From: an uncultured Bacteroidota bacterium
GTDB lineage: Bacteria; Bacteroidota; Bacteroidia; Flavobacteriales; Flavobacteriaceae
Direction: 5' to 3'
Length of the DNA stretch: 64,000 bases
Assembly (NCBI GenBank): GCA_902594745.1
Contig: CACJNF010000001.1
Location: 62,001 to 126,000, forward strand
The position numbers and the translations under genes are program-made. Shown here one piece after another: positions 37,560 through 45,915 of this stretch. Every line of letters starts with the position of its first letter. Positions within the stretch are counted from its first letter, which is position 1. The notes beneath the pieces were generated by a model. That model made no database searches. It was not told where the DNA came from and saw only the letters and a program-made list of their open reading frames with translations.

Positions 37560-38699
37560 ATGAAATCTGACTTAAACATTACCATAAAAGAAGTCATAAA
37601 TAGAGATGAATTAAAGAAATTTGTCATGTTCCCTCATACCTTATATAAAGACTCGAAATATTGGGTTGCCCCTATTATAAAGGAAGAGTTAGAAGTATTA
37701 AATAAAGAAACAAATCCTGTATTTAATAATGCGATTGCTCATTATTTCCTTGCATATAATGACGGTAAGATAGTAGGGAGAATTGCAGCATTAATAAATT
37801 GGATTGAGGTTAAAGATCTTAAGAAAAAGAAAGTAAGATTTGGATGGTTTGATTTTATAGATGATAAAAATGTATCAAAAGCTTTACTTGAGAAAGTCAT
37901 TGAGATAGGTAAGAGTAATAATCTTGAGTTCATAGAGGGACCTGTAGGGTTTTCAAATATGGATAAGGCTGGAATGTTGATCAAGGGATTTGAGAAAAAA
38001 AATACAATGATTACAATGTATAACTACTCTTACTATAAGGATCACATGAAAGCTCACGGATATAATAAGCTAGCAGAATGGGTTGAATATGAGCTTAAAA
38101 TTGCAAATTATGATGATTCGCCAGAAAAGATTAAGAAGTTTTCAGATTTGATTCTAAAAAGATATAATCTTAAGAAATTAAACTTCACATCAACTGAGCA
38201 GATTGTTCCTTATGTGGATCAAATGTTCTATTTACTTGGTAAAACATATGATAAGCTTCAAACCTTTGTTCCAATTCAGGAATATCAGATAGATTATTAT
38301 AAAAACAGATTCTTAAAGTATATAAATCCAGGTTTTATTAAATGTGTTACTGATGAGAATGACGAGCTTGTTGCATTTGCAATCACGATGCCTTCGTTTT
38401 CGAATGCGCTTAAAAAAATTAAAGGTAAGGTTGATTTAATTGGAAAATTAAGGCTTTTATATGCTAAAAACTTTAATAGTAAAGGATCTTTATATTTAAT
38501 TGGTGTAAGACCAGATTTTCAGAATAAGGGAGTAATTGCGATTTTATTTAACGAACTACAGAAATTCTATAATAAGTTTGGTATTACAGAGGTTGAAACA
38601 AACCCTGAACTTATTGAAAATACTGCTATTCAGCAACTTTGGAAGAACTACGAAAATAATCAGCATAAAAATAGAGCAACCTTTACAAAACAGATTTAA
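37560..38699 (+). CDS. GNAT-like N-acetyltransferase domain protein
   Basis: A 379-residue cytosolic protein conserved in Bacteroidota and related to GNAT acetyltransferases. Seen are FFLAYNDGKIVGRIAALIN-like core strands near residue 70, a WFDFIDD/EGPVGFSNMDKAG region, and a C-terminal GVRPDFQNKGVIAILFNEL with the acetyl-CoA pyrophosphate-binding pattern. The substrate is unknown. I start at ATG 37560 rather than the upstream TTG. Two bases separate it from mnmE. Confidence 0.72.
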   Translation: MKSDLNITIKEVINRDELKKFVMFPHTLYKDSKYWVAPIIKEELEVLNKETNPVFNNAIAHYFLAYNDGKIVGRIAALINWIEVKDLKKKKVRFGWFDFIDDKNVSKALLEKVIEIGKSNNLEFIEGPVGFSNMDKAGMLIKGFEKKNTMITMYNYSYYKDHMKAHGYNKLAEWVEYELKIANYDDSPEKIKKFSDLILKRYNLKKLNFTSTEQIVPYVDQMFYLLGKTYDKLQTFVPIQEYQIDYYKNRFLKYINPGFIKCVTDENDELVAFAITMPSFSNALKKIKGKVDLIGKLRLLYAKNFNSKGSLYLIGVRPDFQNKGVIAILFNELQKFYNKFGITEVETNPELIENTAIQQLWKNYENNQHKNRATFTKQI

Positions 38700-38701
38700 T
38701 C

Positions 38702-40099
38702 ATGTACAATGAAGGAACAATAATTGCTCTATCCTCCCCTCCTGGTTCTGGTGCAATTTCTATTATTAGATTATCAGGTAAAGATTCAATATCTAAAACT
38801 GATAAATTCTTCGAGTCTAAATCTGGAAAGAAATTAAAAGATTGTTCTGGTTACTCTATAAGCTATGGTAACTTTTTGGTTAACAAAGAAGTTCTTGATG
38901 AAGTTGTAATATCTCTTTACAAAGGACCTCACTCCTATACCGGTGAAGATGTAGTTGAGATATCTTGTCATGGTTCAAATTATATTCAACAAGAAATAAT
39001 CTCATCTTATACAAACTCTGGAGTAAGATTAGCTTCACCAGGCGAATTTACACTTAGAGCTTATTTAAATAATAAAAAAGATCTATCTCAGGCTGAGGCA
39101 GTTAGTGATTTAATTGCTTCTGAGTCAAAAGAAGCTCATAGAGTAGCAATGCAACAGATGAGAGGTGGTTATTCTAATGAGATTGAAGAGTTGAGAGAAA
39201 AATTGATTGATTTTAAGTCATTAATTGAGTTAGAACTTGATTTCTCTGAGGAAGATGTTGAATTTGCAGATAGAAAAGATTTAAAAGATCTTTTAAATAC
39301 CCTTGAGAACAAGTTATCTGGTCTAATTGAATCATTTACTTACGGAAATGTTATTAAAGAGGGAGTAACAGTTACAATTGCAGGTAAGCCTAATGCTGGT
39401 AAATCCTCACTTTTAAATGCATTAGTTAATGAAGATAAGGCTATTGTATCGGACATTCCAGGTACTACTAGGGATGCAATAGAAGATGTAACAGTTATTA
39501 ATGGAATAAAGTTCAGATTTATTGATACTGCAGGTATTAGAGAGACATCAGATAAGATTGAATCTATTGGTGTAGAAAGGGCTAAAGGAAAAATAGGCAA
39601 ATCTAGAGTACTTATATACTTATTTGATAGGTCAGATATTAGTGAAAATGAGCTTATAAATGAGGTTGAAAGCTATAAAAGAGATGATTTAAATATTTTT
39701 ATAGTGGAAAACAAAATTGATTTATTAAATAATTTAAATACAGATAGTTACAAGAATAATATAAATCAATTAATTAAGTCAACAAATATAGAATTACTCC
39801 AAATTTCAGCACTAAATCAAACAAATATTGAAGATCTTAAGAATGCTATTTCAAAAAATCTAAATCTGTCTTCTGAAAACAGTATTGTAATTACTAATTC
39901 TAGACATCTTGATGCGCTAAAAAACTCTCTTAAAGCTATTGAGTCTGTAAAAAGAGGACTAAAAGAAGGTATTTCTGGTGATTTACTCAGTATTGATCTA
40001 AATGATGCTATTATTAATATTTCTATTATTACTGGTAAAATAGATATTGATCAGGATATCTTAGGGTCAATATTCACTAAGTTCTGCATCGGTAAGTAA
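38702..40099 (+). CDS. mnmE: tRNA modification GTPase MnmE
   Basis: With MnmG, makes 5-carboxymethylaminomethyl-U34 in tRNA. The N-terminal tetrahydrofolate domain begins GTIIALSSPPGSGAISIIRLSG. A G domain sits in the middle (GKPNAGKSSLLNAL; IPGTTRDAIED; DTAGIRETSD; ENKIDLL), and the C-terminus is CIGK with the essential Cys. Length is 465 residues, normal. Confidence 0.97.
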   Translation: MYNEGTIIALSSPPGSGAISIIRLSGKDSISKTDKFFESKSGKKLKDCSGYSISYGNFLVNKEVLDEVVISLYKGPHSYTGEDVVEISCHGSNYIQQEIISSYTNSGVRLASPGEFTLRAYLNNKKDLSQAEAVSDLIASESKEAHRVAMQQMRGGYSNEIEELREKLIDFKSLIELELDFSEEDVEFADRKDLKDLLNTLENKLSGLIESFTYGNVIKEGVTVTIAGKPNAGKSSLLNALVNEDKAIVSDIPGTTRDAIEDVTVINGIKFRFIDTAGIRETSDKIESIGVERAKGKIGKSRVLIYLFDRSDISENELINEVESYKRDDLNIFIVENKIDLLNNLNTDSYKNNINQLIKSTNIELLQISALNQTNIEDLKNAISKNLNLSSENSIVITNSRHLDALKNSLKAIESVKRGLKEGISGDLLSIDLNDAIINISIITGKIDIDQDILGSIFTKFCIGK

Positions 40100-40188
40100 C
40101 TAATAATCAGTAACTTATATAGTAAATATACAACTAATTTATTAACTTCAAAATTTAATTTAGAATTTTATATTCTGATTTAAGAAGG

Positions 40189-40602
40189 TTACATTTCAAA
40201 TGGTTCTATAATAATCTCTTTTATTTCATCAAGACCAGTGAAATATCTCCAAACCATAATAATATCATTAGATTTTGCAAAATCAAACCCATTAGCAGCC
40301 CTCATATCAGATATAAGAGAAGTTTTGGTGATATAATTTACAGCGTCACTGTATGGTTCAACCTCATATACATAAACAAAATACCTATCCTGCTCATTTA
40401 AAATATTAATCATTGATATCCCCTGACCTAAATCCATAGGTAATTGATAGCGTTCTTTTAATGCAGAGATGATCCCATCAATTATTTCTCCTCTTTGATT
40501 TCTATCATTCTCAACATTAGATAACCTTTGTTCAAGAGTTGCGTTAGAAGTTGTATTCTGACAAGCAATAAATAGTAACAATATAAATAGTATTCTTTTC
40601 AT
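40189..40602 (-). CDS. Lipoprotein of unknown function (137 aa)
   Basis: Predicted lipoprotein: signal MKRILFILLLFIACQN (lipobox FIAC, Cys 14), then a coiled-coil-like stretch (TLEQRLSNVENDRNQRG) and a small alpha/beta domain ending KEIIIEPFEM. Not recognised. It starts on the stop of the preceding membrane protein (ATGA overlap), so it is the last gene of a three-gene minus-strand cassette. Confidence 0.7.
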   Translation of the reverse strand: MKRILFILLLFIACQNTTSNATLEQRLSNVENDRNQRGEIIDGIISALKERYQLPMDLGQGISMINILNEQDRYFVYVYEVEPYSDAVNYITKTSLISDMRAANGFDFAKSNDIIMVWRYFTGLDEIKEIIIEPFEM

Positions 40603-40883
40603 TTCTTTTTAGAATTAATAAACAGGTATAATAAGAGAACTAATACTCCTGTATAGATAAATGTTATTGGCTTGTAGGTTAATATATTTTCAATATGATA
40701 GTATTCTGGGTTTATAAATCTTGTCCCCCCTCCATTTTCTCTTGGAACATACCAAGTATGAGGATAAATATTATATGTAAAAAAAGGTTTAAGGACTATC
40801 ATCAAAAGCCAATACTTGAATCTACCATTAGATAAAAACAAATTCTTAAGACCAGCAGAAAGTTTTAAAAAGAAAGTCTTCAT
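40599..40883 (-). CDS. Small membrane protein (94 aa)
   Basis: Not recognised. A basic N-terminal helix (FFLKLSAGLKNLFLSNG), a first hydrophobic segment near 24-38, a loop YPHTWYVPRENGGGTRFINP and a clear C-terminal TM helix (ITFIYTGVLVLLLYLFI) are seen. It begins directly after the stop of the preceding gene (no spacer) and its stop overlaps the lipoprotein start as ATGA. Confidence 0.65.
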   Translation of the reverse strand: MKTFFLKLSAGLKNLFLSNGRFKYWLLMIVLKPFFTYNIYPHTWYVPRENGGGTRFINPEYYHIENILTYKPITFIYTGVLVLLLYLFINSKKK

Positions 40884-41204
40884 CTACTTAGCTGTTTTAT
40901 TACCGTTCTTAAATAAAAGAAAAAGATGTAATATAACCATCAACAAAACAATAATTAAAAAGGTTGGTGATTCAAAAGCTAATTCTTCAGCAAAGAGGTT
41001 TAAAACAACATATATTGTCATAACTACAGCAGAAGTAATTCTCATATCTCTACTCCACCCAATTGCTCCAGCTCTTTTATAAGCTGTAGCTGCCATTAAT
41101 GGCAAACCAACAATAAATACTACCAAAACTGTAGATAAGAGAAATCTAAGAAAGTATGTCATTCCTTTAATTGGCTCATCATCAAAGAGAAAGTATTTTT
41201 TCAT
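40884..41204 (-). CDS. Small three-TM membrane protein (106 aa), weakly DUF805-like
   Basis: Three hydrophobic helices (about 17-37, 58-74, 80-98). The segment LMAATAYKRAGAIGWSRDMR faintly recalls the RLHDxGxSGW motif of DUF805, a weak resemblance. It is first of a three-gene minus cassette and diverges from the channel-like gene across only 28 bases, so the two cassettes may share control. Confidence 0.65.
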   Translation of the reverse strand: MKKYFLFDDEPIKGMTYFLRFLLSTVLVVFIVGLPLMAATAYKRAGAIGWSRDMRITSAVVMTIYVVLNLFAEELAFESPTFLIIVLLMVILHLFLLFKNGNKTAK

Positions 41205-41232
41205 AGTTCTATTAAATTTAATAAATTATAGC

Positions 41233-42360
41233 ATGAAATTTAAATTTCTTCTTTTTTTAACTCCCTTAATTCTATTGTCATCTTGTTCAAATGATGTCAG
41301 TGAATATCAAGTAATTAACAAAAGACCTTTGTATACCCATGAATTCTTTCAAGGTGAAGGTGATATTAGCGACTCAATAATGATTCCTCAAGAATATTAT
41401 TTAGAATTAGATTTAGTTAATATCCAGGGTCTTGAAACAAATAAAGAAATTTATAGATTAGTTGGAAGCTATGCTACATACTCTAATATATTAGAACCTT
41501 ATGTAGATATAGATGGAGACACGTTATATTATCCTACTGACCAGTATATGGAACTTGTTGCACCATTTAATACCAGTGAAACATTTTATGAAAAATTAAG
41601 TGAATACCCTTTGTCACAGAGTGAAGAAGTCGTAGGTTGGGATAAAGACAGAGTATCATTAAATGATTCAATTTTCCAAAATGTTACATCATTTGATTTA
41701 AATATGTTTCACAATTGGGATTTAAGAAAATACCCTTTTGATACTCAGGAACTAAAGATTCAATTCAAATCATATACTGATACAAGTTTAGTTAGATTAA
41801 AAAACACAGAATACCTAAAGTCTTTTGAAGAAGAACAGAAACTTATAGCAGAAAATAATGACCTTCAAACTGGATTTACTGTTGACAGGATAACTTTTGA
41901 AGAAAGATTTGAAACATCACCATATTATGATGTAGCATATGATAGAAATCAAGTATGGAGCGTAGGAACATATAAAGTTCATATAACCAGAGATGGTTCT
42001 TGGATATTTGTTAAATTATTCTTTGGTGGAATCTTAGCACTTGTAATATCATGGCTTGTTTTTATTATACCTCTAAGAGACTTTGCCTCTCGAATTGAGC
42101 TTTCAATTGGAGCTGTATTTGCAGCCGTTGGTAACAAATACTTTGTTGACTCTGCTGTAGACAGTCAAGTACTAACAGTTGCAGACCTATTTAACAACAT
42201 TATAATATTTATGGTTGTTTTAAATGTAGGACTAATCATTATGAAGAGAAATGTAGCTTTTAAAAATAAGCTCATTAATGATACTCGGACTGTTTCAAGG
42301 ATCTCTATCTATACTGCATTAGTTTTATTTGGGCTATTAACGATTTATACTATTACATGA
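41233..42360 (+). CDS. Pentameric ligand-gated ion channel (Cys-loop-like) family protein with lipobox
   Basis: A 375-residue protein with the layout of prokaryotic pLGICs: a signal region; a beta-rich periplasmic domain of about 235 residues; then four TM helices (about 258-279, 286-305, 316-337, 355-373). The hallmark WDLRKYPFDTQELKIQF (162-178) matches the Cys-loop-region consensus W-x-x-x-x-Y/F-P-F-D-x-Q; the Cys pair is absent, as in other bacterial members. M1 ends SWLVFIIP, followed by a charged turn and an amphipathic M2 (RIELSIGAVFAAVG), with M3 from TVADLFNN. The signal ends LLSSC (Cys 18), a lipobox. The stop overlaps the PrsW start as ATGA. Confidence 0.75.
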   Translation: MKFKFLLFLTPLILLSSCSNDVSEYQVINKRPLYTHEFFQGEGDISDSIMIPQEYYLELDLVNIQGLETNKEIYRLVGSYATYSNILEPYVDIDGDTLYYPTDQYMELVAPFNTSETFYEKLSEYPLSQSEEVVGWDKDRVSLNDSIFQNVTSFDLNMFHNWDLRKYPFDTQELKIQFKSYTDTSLVRLKNTEYLKSFEEEQKLIAENNDLQTGFTVDRITFEERFETSPYYDVAYDRNQVWSVGTYKVHITRDGSWIFVKLFFGGILALVISWLVFIIPLRDFASRIELSIGAVFAAVGNKYFVDSAVDSQVLTVADLFNNIIIFMVVLNVGLIIMKRNVAFKNKLINDTRTVSRISIYTALVLFGLLTIYTIT

Positions 42361-42998
42361 TAGATTTAATTACATCTGCTATAATTCCTCCTTTGTTAAT
42401 TGCATTTTTCATTTACAGAAATGATTTATATGAAGTGGAGCCACATAGACTCTTGATTAAAACATTCTTTTTAGGGTTTCTAATTACAGTTCCGATGATT
42501 TTAATTGAGCTATTAACTGGAGAAATTTTTGACAATATTCTTTTATACTCGCTCTTAGGTGTTGCTTTAGTTGAAGAAGGAATAAAGTATGTAACACTTC
42601 TACTTTATAATTATAAAAAAGATGATTTTAATGAACCTTATGATGGAATAATATACTCTGTTATGTTGACAATGGGTTTTGCGTTAGTAGAAAATGTTAT
42701 GTATGTAATTCAAGGTGGTGGAGAAGTTGCAATACTTAGAATGTTCAGCGCAATACCACTTCATGCAACTTGTGGAATTATCATGGGGTATTTCTTAGGT
42801 AAAGCTAAAATGGAACATGAGAACATAGAAAAAAATAAAATTTTGGCATTAGTTATTCCAACTATAATTCACGGCTTATACAACTATTTTATTTTTATTG
42901 AAATAATAACCTTCTCCTATATAATATTAATATTTGGAGTTATTTACGGTTTAAAAGCAATAAAAATACATCAGAAAAACTCTCCATTTAAAGAATGA
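42357..42998 (+). CDS. PrsW-family glutamic intramembrane protease
   Basis: A 213-residue, roughly seven-helix membrane protease. Catalytic features are GVALVEEGIKY (E73-E74), EPYDGIIYSVMLTMGFALVEN (E112), a histidine in IPLHATCGIIMGY (H136) and a last His in TIIHGLYNYF. In Bacillus PrsW cuts the anti-sigma factor RsiW. Here the likely substrate is a neighbour, but that is inference. It overlaps both neighbours by 4 bases, so it is made with the channel-like protein and the lipoprotein. Confidence 0.85.
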   Translation: MIDLITSAIIPPLLIAFFIYRNDLYEVEPHRLLIKTFFLGFLITVPMILIELLTGEIFDNILLYSLLGVALVEEGIKYVTLLLYNYKKDDFNEPYDGIIYSVMLTMGFALVENVMYVIQGGGEVAILRMFSAIPLHATCGIIMGYFLGKAKMEHENIEKNKILALVIPTIIHGLYNYFIFIEIITFSYIILIFGVIYGLKAIKIHQKNSPFKE

Positions 42999-43639
42999 AA
43001 AGATTTTACCTTCTAATATTATTTTTAATAATTGGATGCAATAGTGAGTCTTCAAACTATACTGATATAACTACACCTGAAAGAGATATTCAGTATTATG
43101 AACTAATAGAAAGAGTAGTTGTTGATGATAATGGAACTTCTATGACAATCATGTTACCAGAATACCTTATCAAACAAGAAAGCTCTTTGCCTCAAACTAT
43201 TAATTCTTTTGAGCTATTTAATGAAGAAACAAGGATGATGGTTGCTATTGATAAGCTTGAATCCCGAAACACCCTTAATGTTTCAAATAAGGACTATATA
43301 GATGCCACAAATAAAGCGTTTACTGATGAGTGGAACTCAGACCTCGAAAAAATTGAAGAGGTTCTACCCCAGCAGATATACACTAATCTTCAAGCTGTTT
43401 CTTTTAGGGCTGACCTAAAAATAAATGATAAATATTTTTTAGAAAGGGTTTTATATTACATCGATAGTAGACTTGAAGGAACAGAGTTAGAGGGAATTAT
43501 GTCTGTTGAATATAATTACAAGACAATTCATAACAAGAGACAGTACTCTATTAATATTGTTTTTTATGGTGATTACACAATTGCAAGTCACTATGCATTT
43601 GCAAGGTCAATAGCTGGGAGTATAAAGTTTATAAATTAA
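42995..43639 (+). CDS. Lipoprotein of unknown function (214 aa), channel/PrsW operon
   Basis: Signal MKRFYLLILFLIIGC gives lipobox IIGC (Cys 15). The mature protein has a mixed alpha/beta fold like stress-tolerance or PsbP-like lipoproteins (MTIMLPEYLIKQESSLPQT; ETRMMVAIDKLESRNTL; HYAFARSIAGSIKF). The late part resembles domains in which membership in a small oxidative-stress lipoprotein family is possible, but I cannot name one. It is the last gene of a coupled cassette. Confidence 0.7.
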   Translation: MKRFYLLILFLIIGCNSESSNYTDITTPERDIQYYELIERVVVDDNGTSMTIMLPEYLIKQESSLPQTINSFELFNEETRMMVAIDKLESRNTLNVSNKDYIDATNKAFTDEWNSDLEKIEEVLPQQIYTNLQAVSFRADLKINDKYFLERVLYYIDSRLEGTELEGIMSVEYNYKTIHNKRQYSINIVFYGDYTIASHYAFARSIAGSIKFIN

Positions 43640-43646
43640 TTTTTTT

Positions 43647-44387
43647 TTAATCTATAAATGAAGCATAAAGTATTCCTTGCTCCAATAATTTGATAAACAT
43701 TTTATTTGAATAGACTTCTTTTAAATGGCCTAAACCAGTATAGAATGACCTTCCCCCATCATAAGTATGATACCAAGTAATTGGGTGATAGTCTCCATTT
43801 TCCCCGCCATAATATGACTTCTCGTCTAATTCTAAGACAACATTAATATCAGCATTTGTGTAGTTAAAGTTATACCACTCATCTTCAACCTCCCATACTG
43901 GGCTTAAATGTTTAGTGAACCTTCCATTTTCAATTTTTAAAATCTTTGCATTTGTTGTTCCTTTCGGATGAGATTTAAAATAGGCCCCGACTAAATTACC
44001 ATACCATTCCCATTCATATTCAGTATCAGATGCAGAATGAACTCCCACAAAACCTTTTCCGCTTTGTATAAATTTCTCCATTACTACTTGTTCTTCTTCC
44101 GATAGAATATCTTCAGTTGTGTTAAGAAATATCAATGTTTTTATACTTTTTAGATTACTGTAGTTAATAACACTTGAATTATCTGAATGATAAACATTAA
44201 ATCTATTTTTATCACCTAGATACTTAATTAATTTTAAACCAGCTTCAATCGAGTCATGAACCCAACCTTCTGTCTCAGTTATAACTAAAACTGAGAAGTC
44301 ATTATCATTAGAACAATTTAAACATTTTGGCTTATCATTGAGAGATAACGTTATATTGATCAATATTAAATATGTCATTAATCTCAT
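43647..44387 (-). CDS. ThuA-like domain protein, secreted
   Basis: A 246-residue protein of the ThuA (trehalose-utilisation) class I glutamine amidotransferase-like family. The N-terminal signal (MRLMTYLILINITLSL) precedes FSVLVITETEGWVHDSIEAG, GKGFVGVHSASDTEYEWEWYG, EDEWYNFNY and the terminal GGRSFYTGLGH. ThuA proteins are linked to sugar catabolism and usually fused or adjacent to dehydrogenases; none is nearby. It converges on the lipoprotein gene. Confidence 0.88.
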   Translation of the reverse strand: MRLMTYLILINITLSLNDKPKCLNCSNDNDFSVLVITETEGWVHDSIEAGLKLIKYLGDKNRFNVYHSDNSSVINYSNLKSIKTLIFLNTTEDILSEEEQVVMEKFIQSGKGFVGVHSASDTEYEWEWYGNLVGAYFKSHPKGTTNAKILKIENGRFTKHLSPVWEVEDEWYNFNYTNADINVVLELDEKSYYGGENGDYHPITWYHTYDGGRSFYTGLGHLKEVYSNKMFIKLLEQGILYASFID

Positions 44388-44406
44388 ATCTATAATCTAT
44401 TTCTAT

Positions 44407-45273
44407 TTAGCTTTTGGAAAGTCCTAATCGCCACATCAGAATTCCCCCAGTAATAAACATCCATATTGAATAGGCACCAGTTGGAAGGCCCATCTCGACA
44501 TTTTTCAGTATGGTAGTAGCAATAACAAAAGCTAATGTTCCATTTTGAATTCCACTTTCAACTGTAATTGAAATTTGACTTTTCCCTTTTATGCCAATAA
44601 CTTTCGCAGTGATATATCCAAGTGCCATCGTTGATAAATTCAGGAGTAATGTTGCCAATCCAACCTCTTTCATAGCTTGAAGGATTAAATCTTTATTAGC
44701 AATCATGACAAGTAAAAAAATAATAATAAACAGCATTGTAGAAGCAATTCTCATAGGCCTTTCCATTCTCAAGGCGAAGCCTTCATTTTTTTTGCGAATC
44801 ATCATGCCTATGGAGACAGGAATTACCGTTATTAATAGAATTTGAAGCATAGTTTCAATTATAGGAAGTTCAATGACTACATCTGTCTCTCCAGTAAAAT
44901 AAGTAATAGCTTCTGATAAAATGATCGGAATTGTAAAAACAGTAATTAGGCTTGCTAGGGCAGTTAATGTGACAGAAAGACCAATATTTCCTCTAGCTAC
45001 CTGTGTAATAAGATTACTGGTGGGGCCACCTGGACATAAAGAGAGTATTATAATTCCAATAGCCATAGATGAATCTAGATCAAACAAAAGGATAATCAAA
45101 AACCCTATTAAAGGAAGAAAGACTAGCTGATTAATCAGACCGATAAAAACTTCCTTTGGATAAGTAAAAAGTCTGGCAAAATCCTTAACTACAAGGGTAA
45201 GACCCATACCAAACATTATAATTGCTAAAGAGATTGGTAAAAAAACTTGTGTGATAATTGTTGTTGCGTCCAT
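44407..45273 (-). CDS. Bile acid:sodium symporter family transporter
   Basis: A 288-residue BASS-family inner-membrane transporter with about nine TM helices. The crossover motif LCPGGPTSNLITQVARGNIGLSVTLTAL is the family hallmark. Substrates in bacteria include pantoate, 2-keto acids and bile acids; which one applies here is unknown. It lies 19 bases before ThuA. Confidence 0.9.
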   Translation of the reverse strand: MDATTIITQVFLPISLAIIMFGMGLTLVVKDFARLFTYPKEVFIGLINQLVFLPLIGFLIILLFDLDSSMAIGIIILSLCPGGPTSNLITQVARGNIGLSVTLTALASLITVFTIPIILSEAITYFTGETDVVIELPIIETMLQILLITVIPVSIGMMIRKKNEGFALRMERPMRIASTMLFIIIFLLVMIANKDLILQAMKEVGLATLLLNLSTMALGYITAKVIGIKGKSQISITVESGIQNGTLAFVIATTILKNVEMGLPTGAYSIWMFITGGILMWRLGLSKS

Positions 45274-45305
45274 ATTGATTCAAGCTTTCATATATAATTT
45301 ATCTA

Positions 45306-45671
45306 TTATTTATTAATTAGAGCATATTTAATAAGAGTTTCTAAAGATGTATAATCTAATGTTTTCTCATGAGTTGCTTCGAGAATAACTTGAGGAGCCT
45401 TTCCAGCCTTTTCAGCTTCAACCCATCTTGAAACACAAAGGCACCATTTGTCTCCAGCCTTTAAACCTGTAAAGTTATATAGGGGTATTGGAGATATAAG
45501 ATTATTTCCCATGGATGCAGAAAAATTTAAAAATTCGTCTGTCATTATCGCACATACTGTGTGTGTGCCTGTATCTTCTGAAATAGTTCGACAATTACCA
45601 TCTCTAAAATATCCAGTCATTGGATTTGAGCAACAAATTTGTAGTTCTTGACCAAATACATTTTTTTCCAT
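45306..45671 (-). CDS. DUF2237 family protein
   Basis: A 121-residue cytosolic protein. The conserved opening NVFGQELQICCSNPMTGYFRDGNC, the TGTHTVCAIMTDEFL core and GDKWCLCVSRWVEAEKAGKAP are all DUF2237 hallmarks. Function unknown. Six Cys residues may bind metal. It may be cotranscribed with the symporter, 32 bases downstream. Confidence 0.92.
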   Translation of the reverse strand: MEKNVFGQELQICCSNPMTGYFRDGNCRTISEDTGTHTVCAIMTDEFLNFSASMGNNLISPIPLYNFTGLKAGDKWCLCVSRWVEAEKAGKAPQVILEATHEKTLDYTSLETLIKYALINK

Positions 45672-45751
45672 AATTATAAAATAAATAACCTCTGATTACT
45701 ATTTACTATGTCTAGCTTTTTACTTCACCAGAGGATTTATTAAATATAATT

Positions 45752-45777
45752 AAACCCATTACTAACAAGTAGGGTTT
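45752..45777 (-). terminator. Possible terminator hairpin after the DUF502 operon
   Basis: AAACCC-at-TACT-aaca-AGTA-GGGTTT can form a bulged stem of ten pairs about 10 bases past the 41-aa ORF stop. The T tract on the minus strand is poor, so efficiency is uncertain. Confidence 0.4.
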
Positions 45778-45788
45778 TCATTAAAAAT

Positions 45789-45914
45789 TTACTTTATAGA
45801 ATCTATTTTCTTTTCGATTCTTTCAAGTCTTTCTAGAATATTTTCAAAATAATTTTTTGCCTCAACCGGACAATTATTTAAAAAATGATCTAATAGGTCT
45901 TTATTGTTATCCAT
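45789..45914 (-). CDS. 41-aa small ORF after DUF502, absent from the ORF track
   Basis: Reads MDNNKDLLDHFLNNCPVEAK, then NYFENILERLERIEKKIDSIK: a highly charged helical, coiled-coil-like peptide. The ATG follows the DUF502 stop by one base, which supports cotranslation. Function unknown. Confidence 0.5.
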   Translation of the reverse strand: MDNNKDLLDHFLNNCPVEAKNYFENILERLERIEKKIDSIK

Positions 45915-45915
45915 A

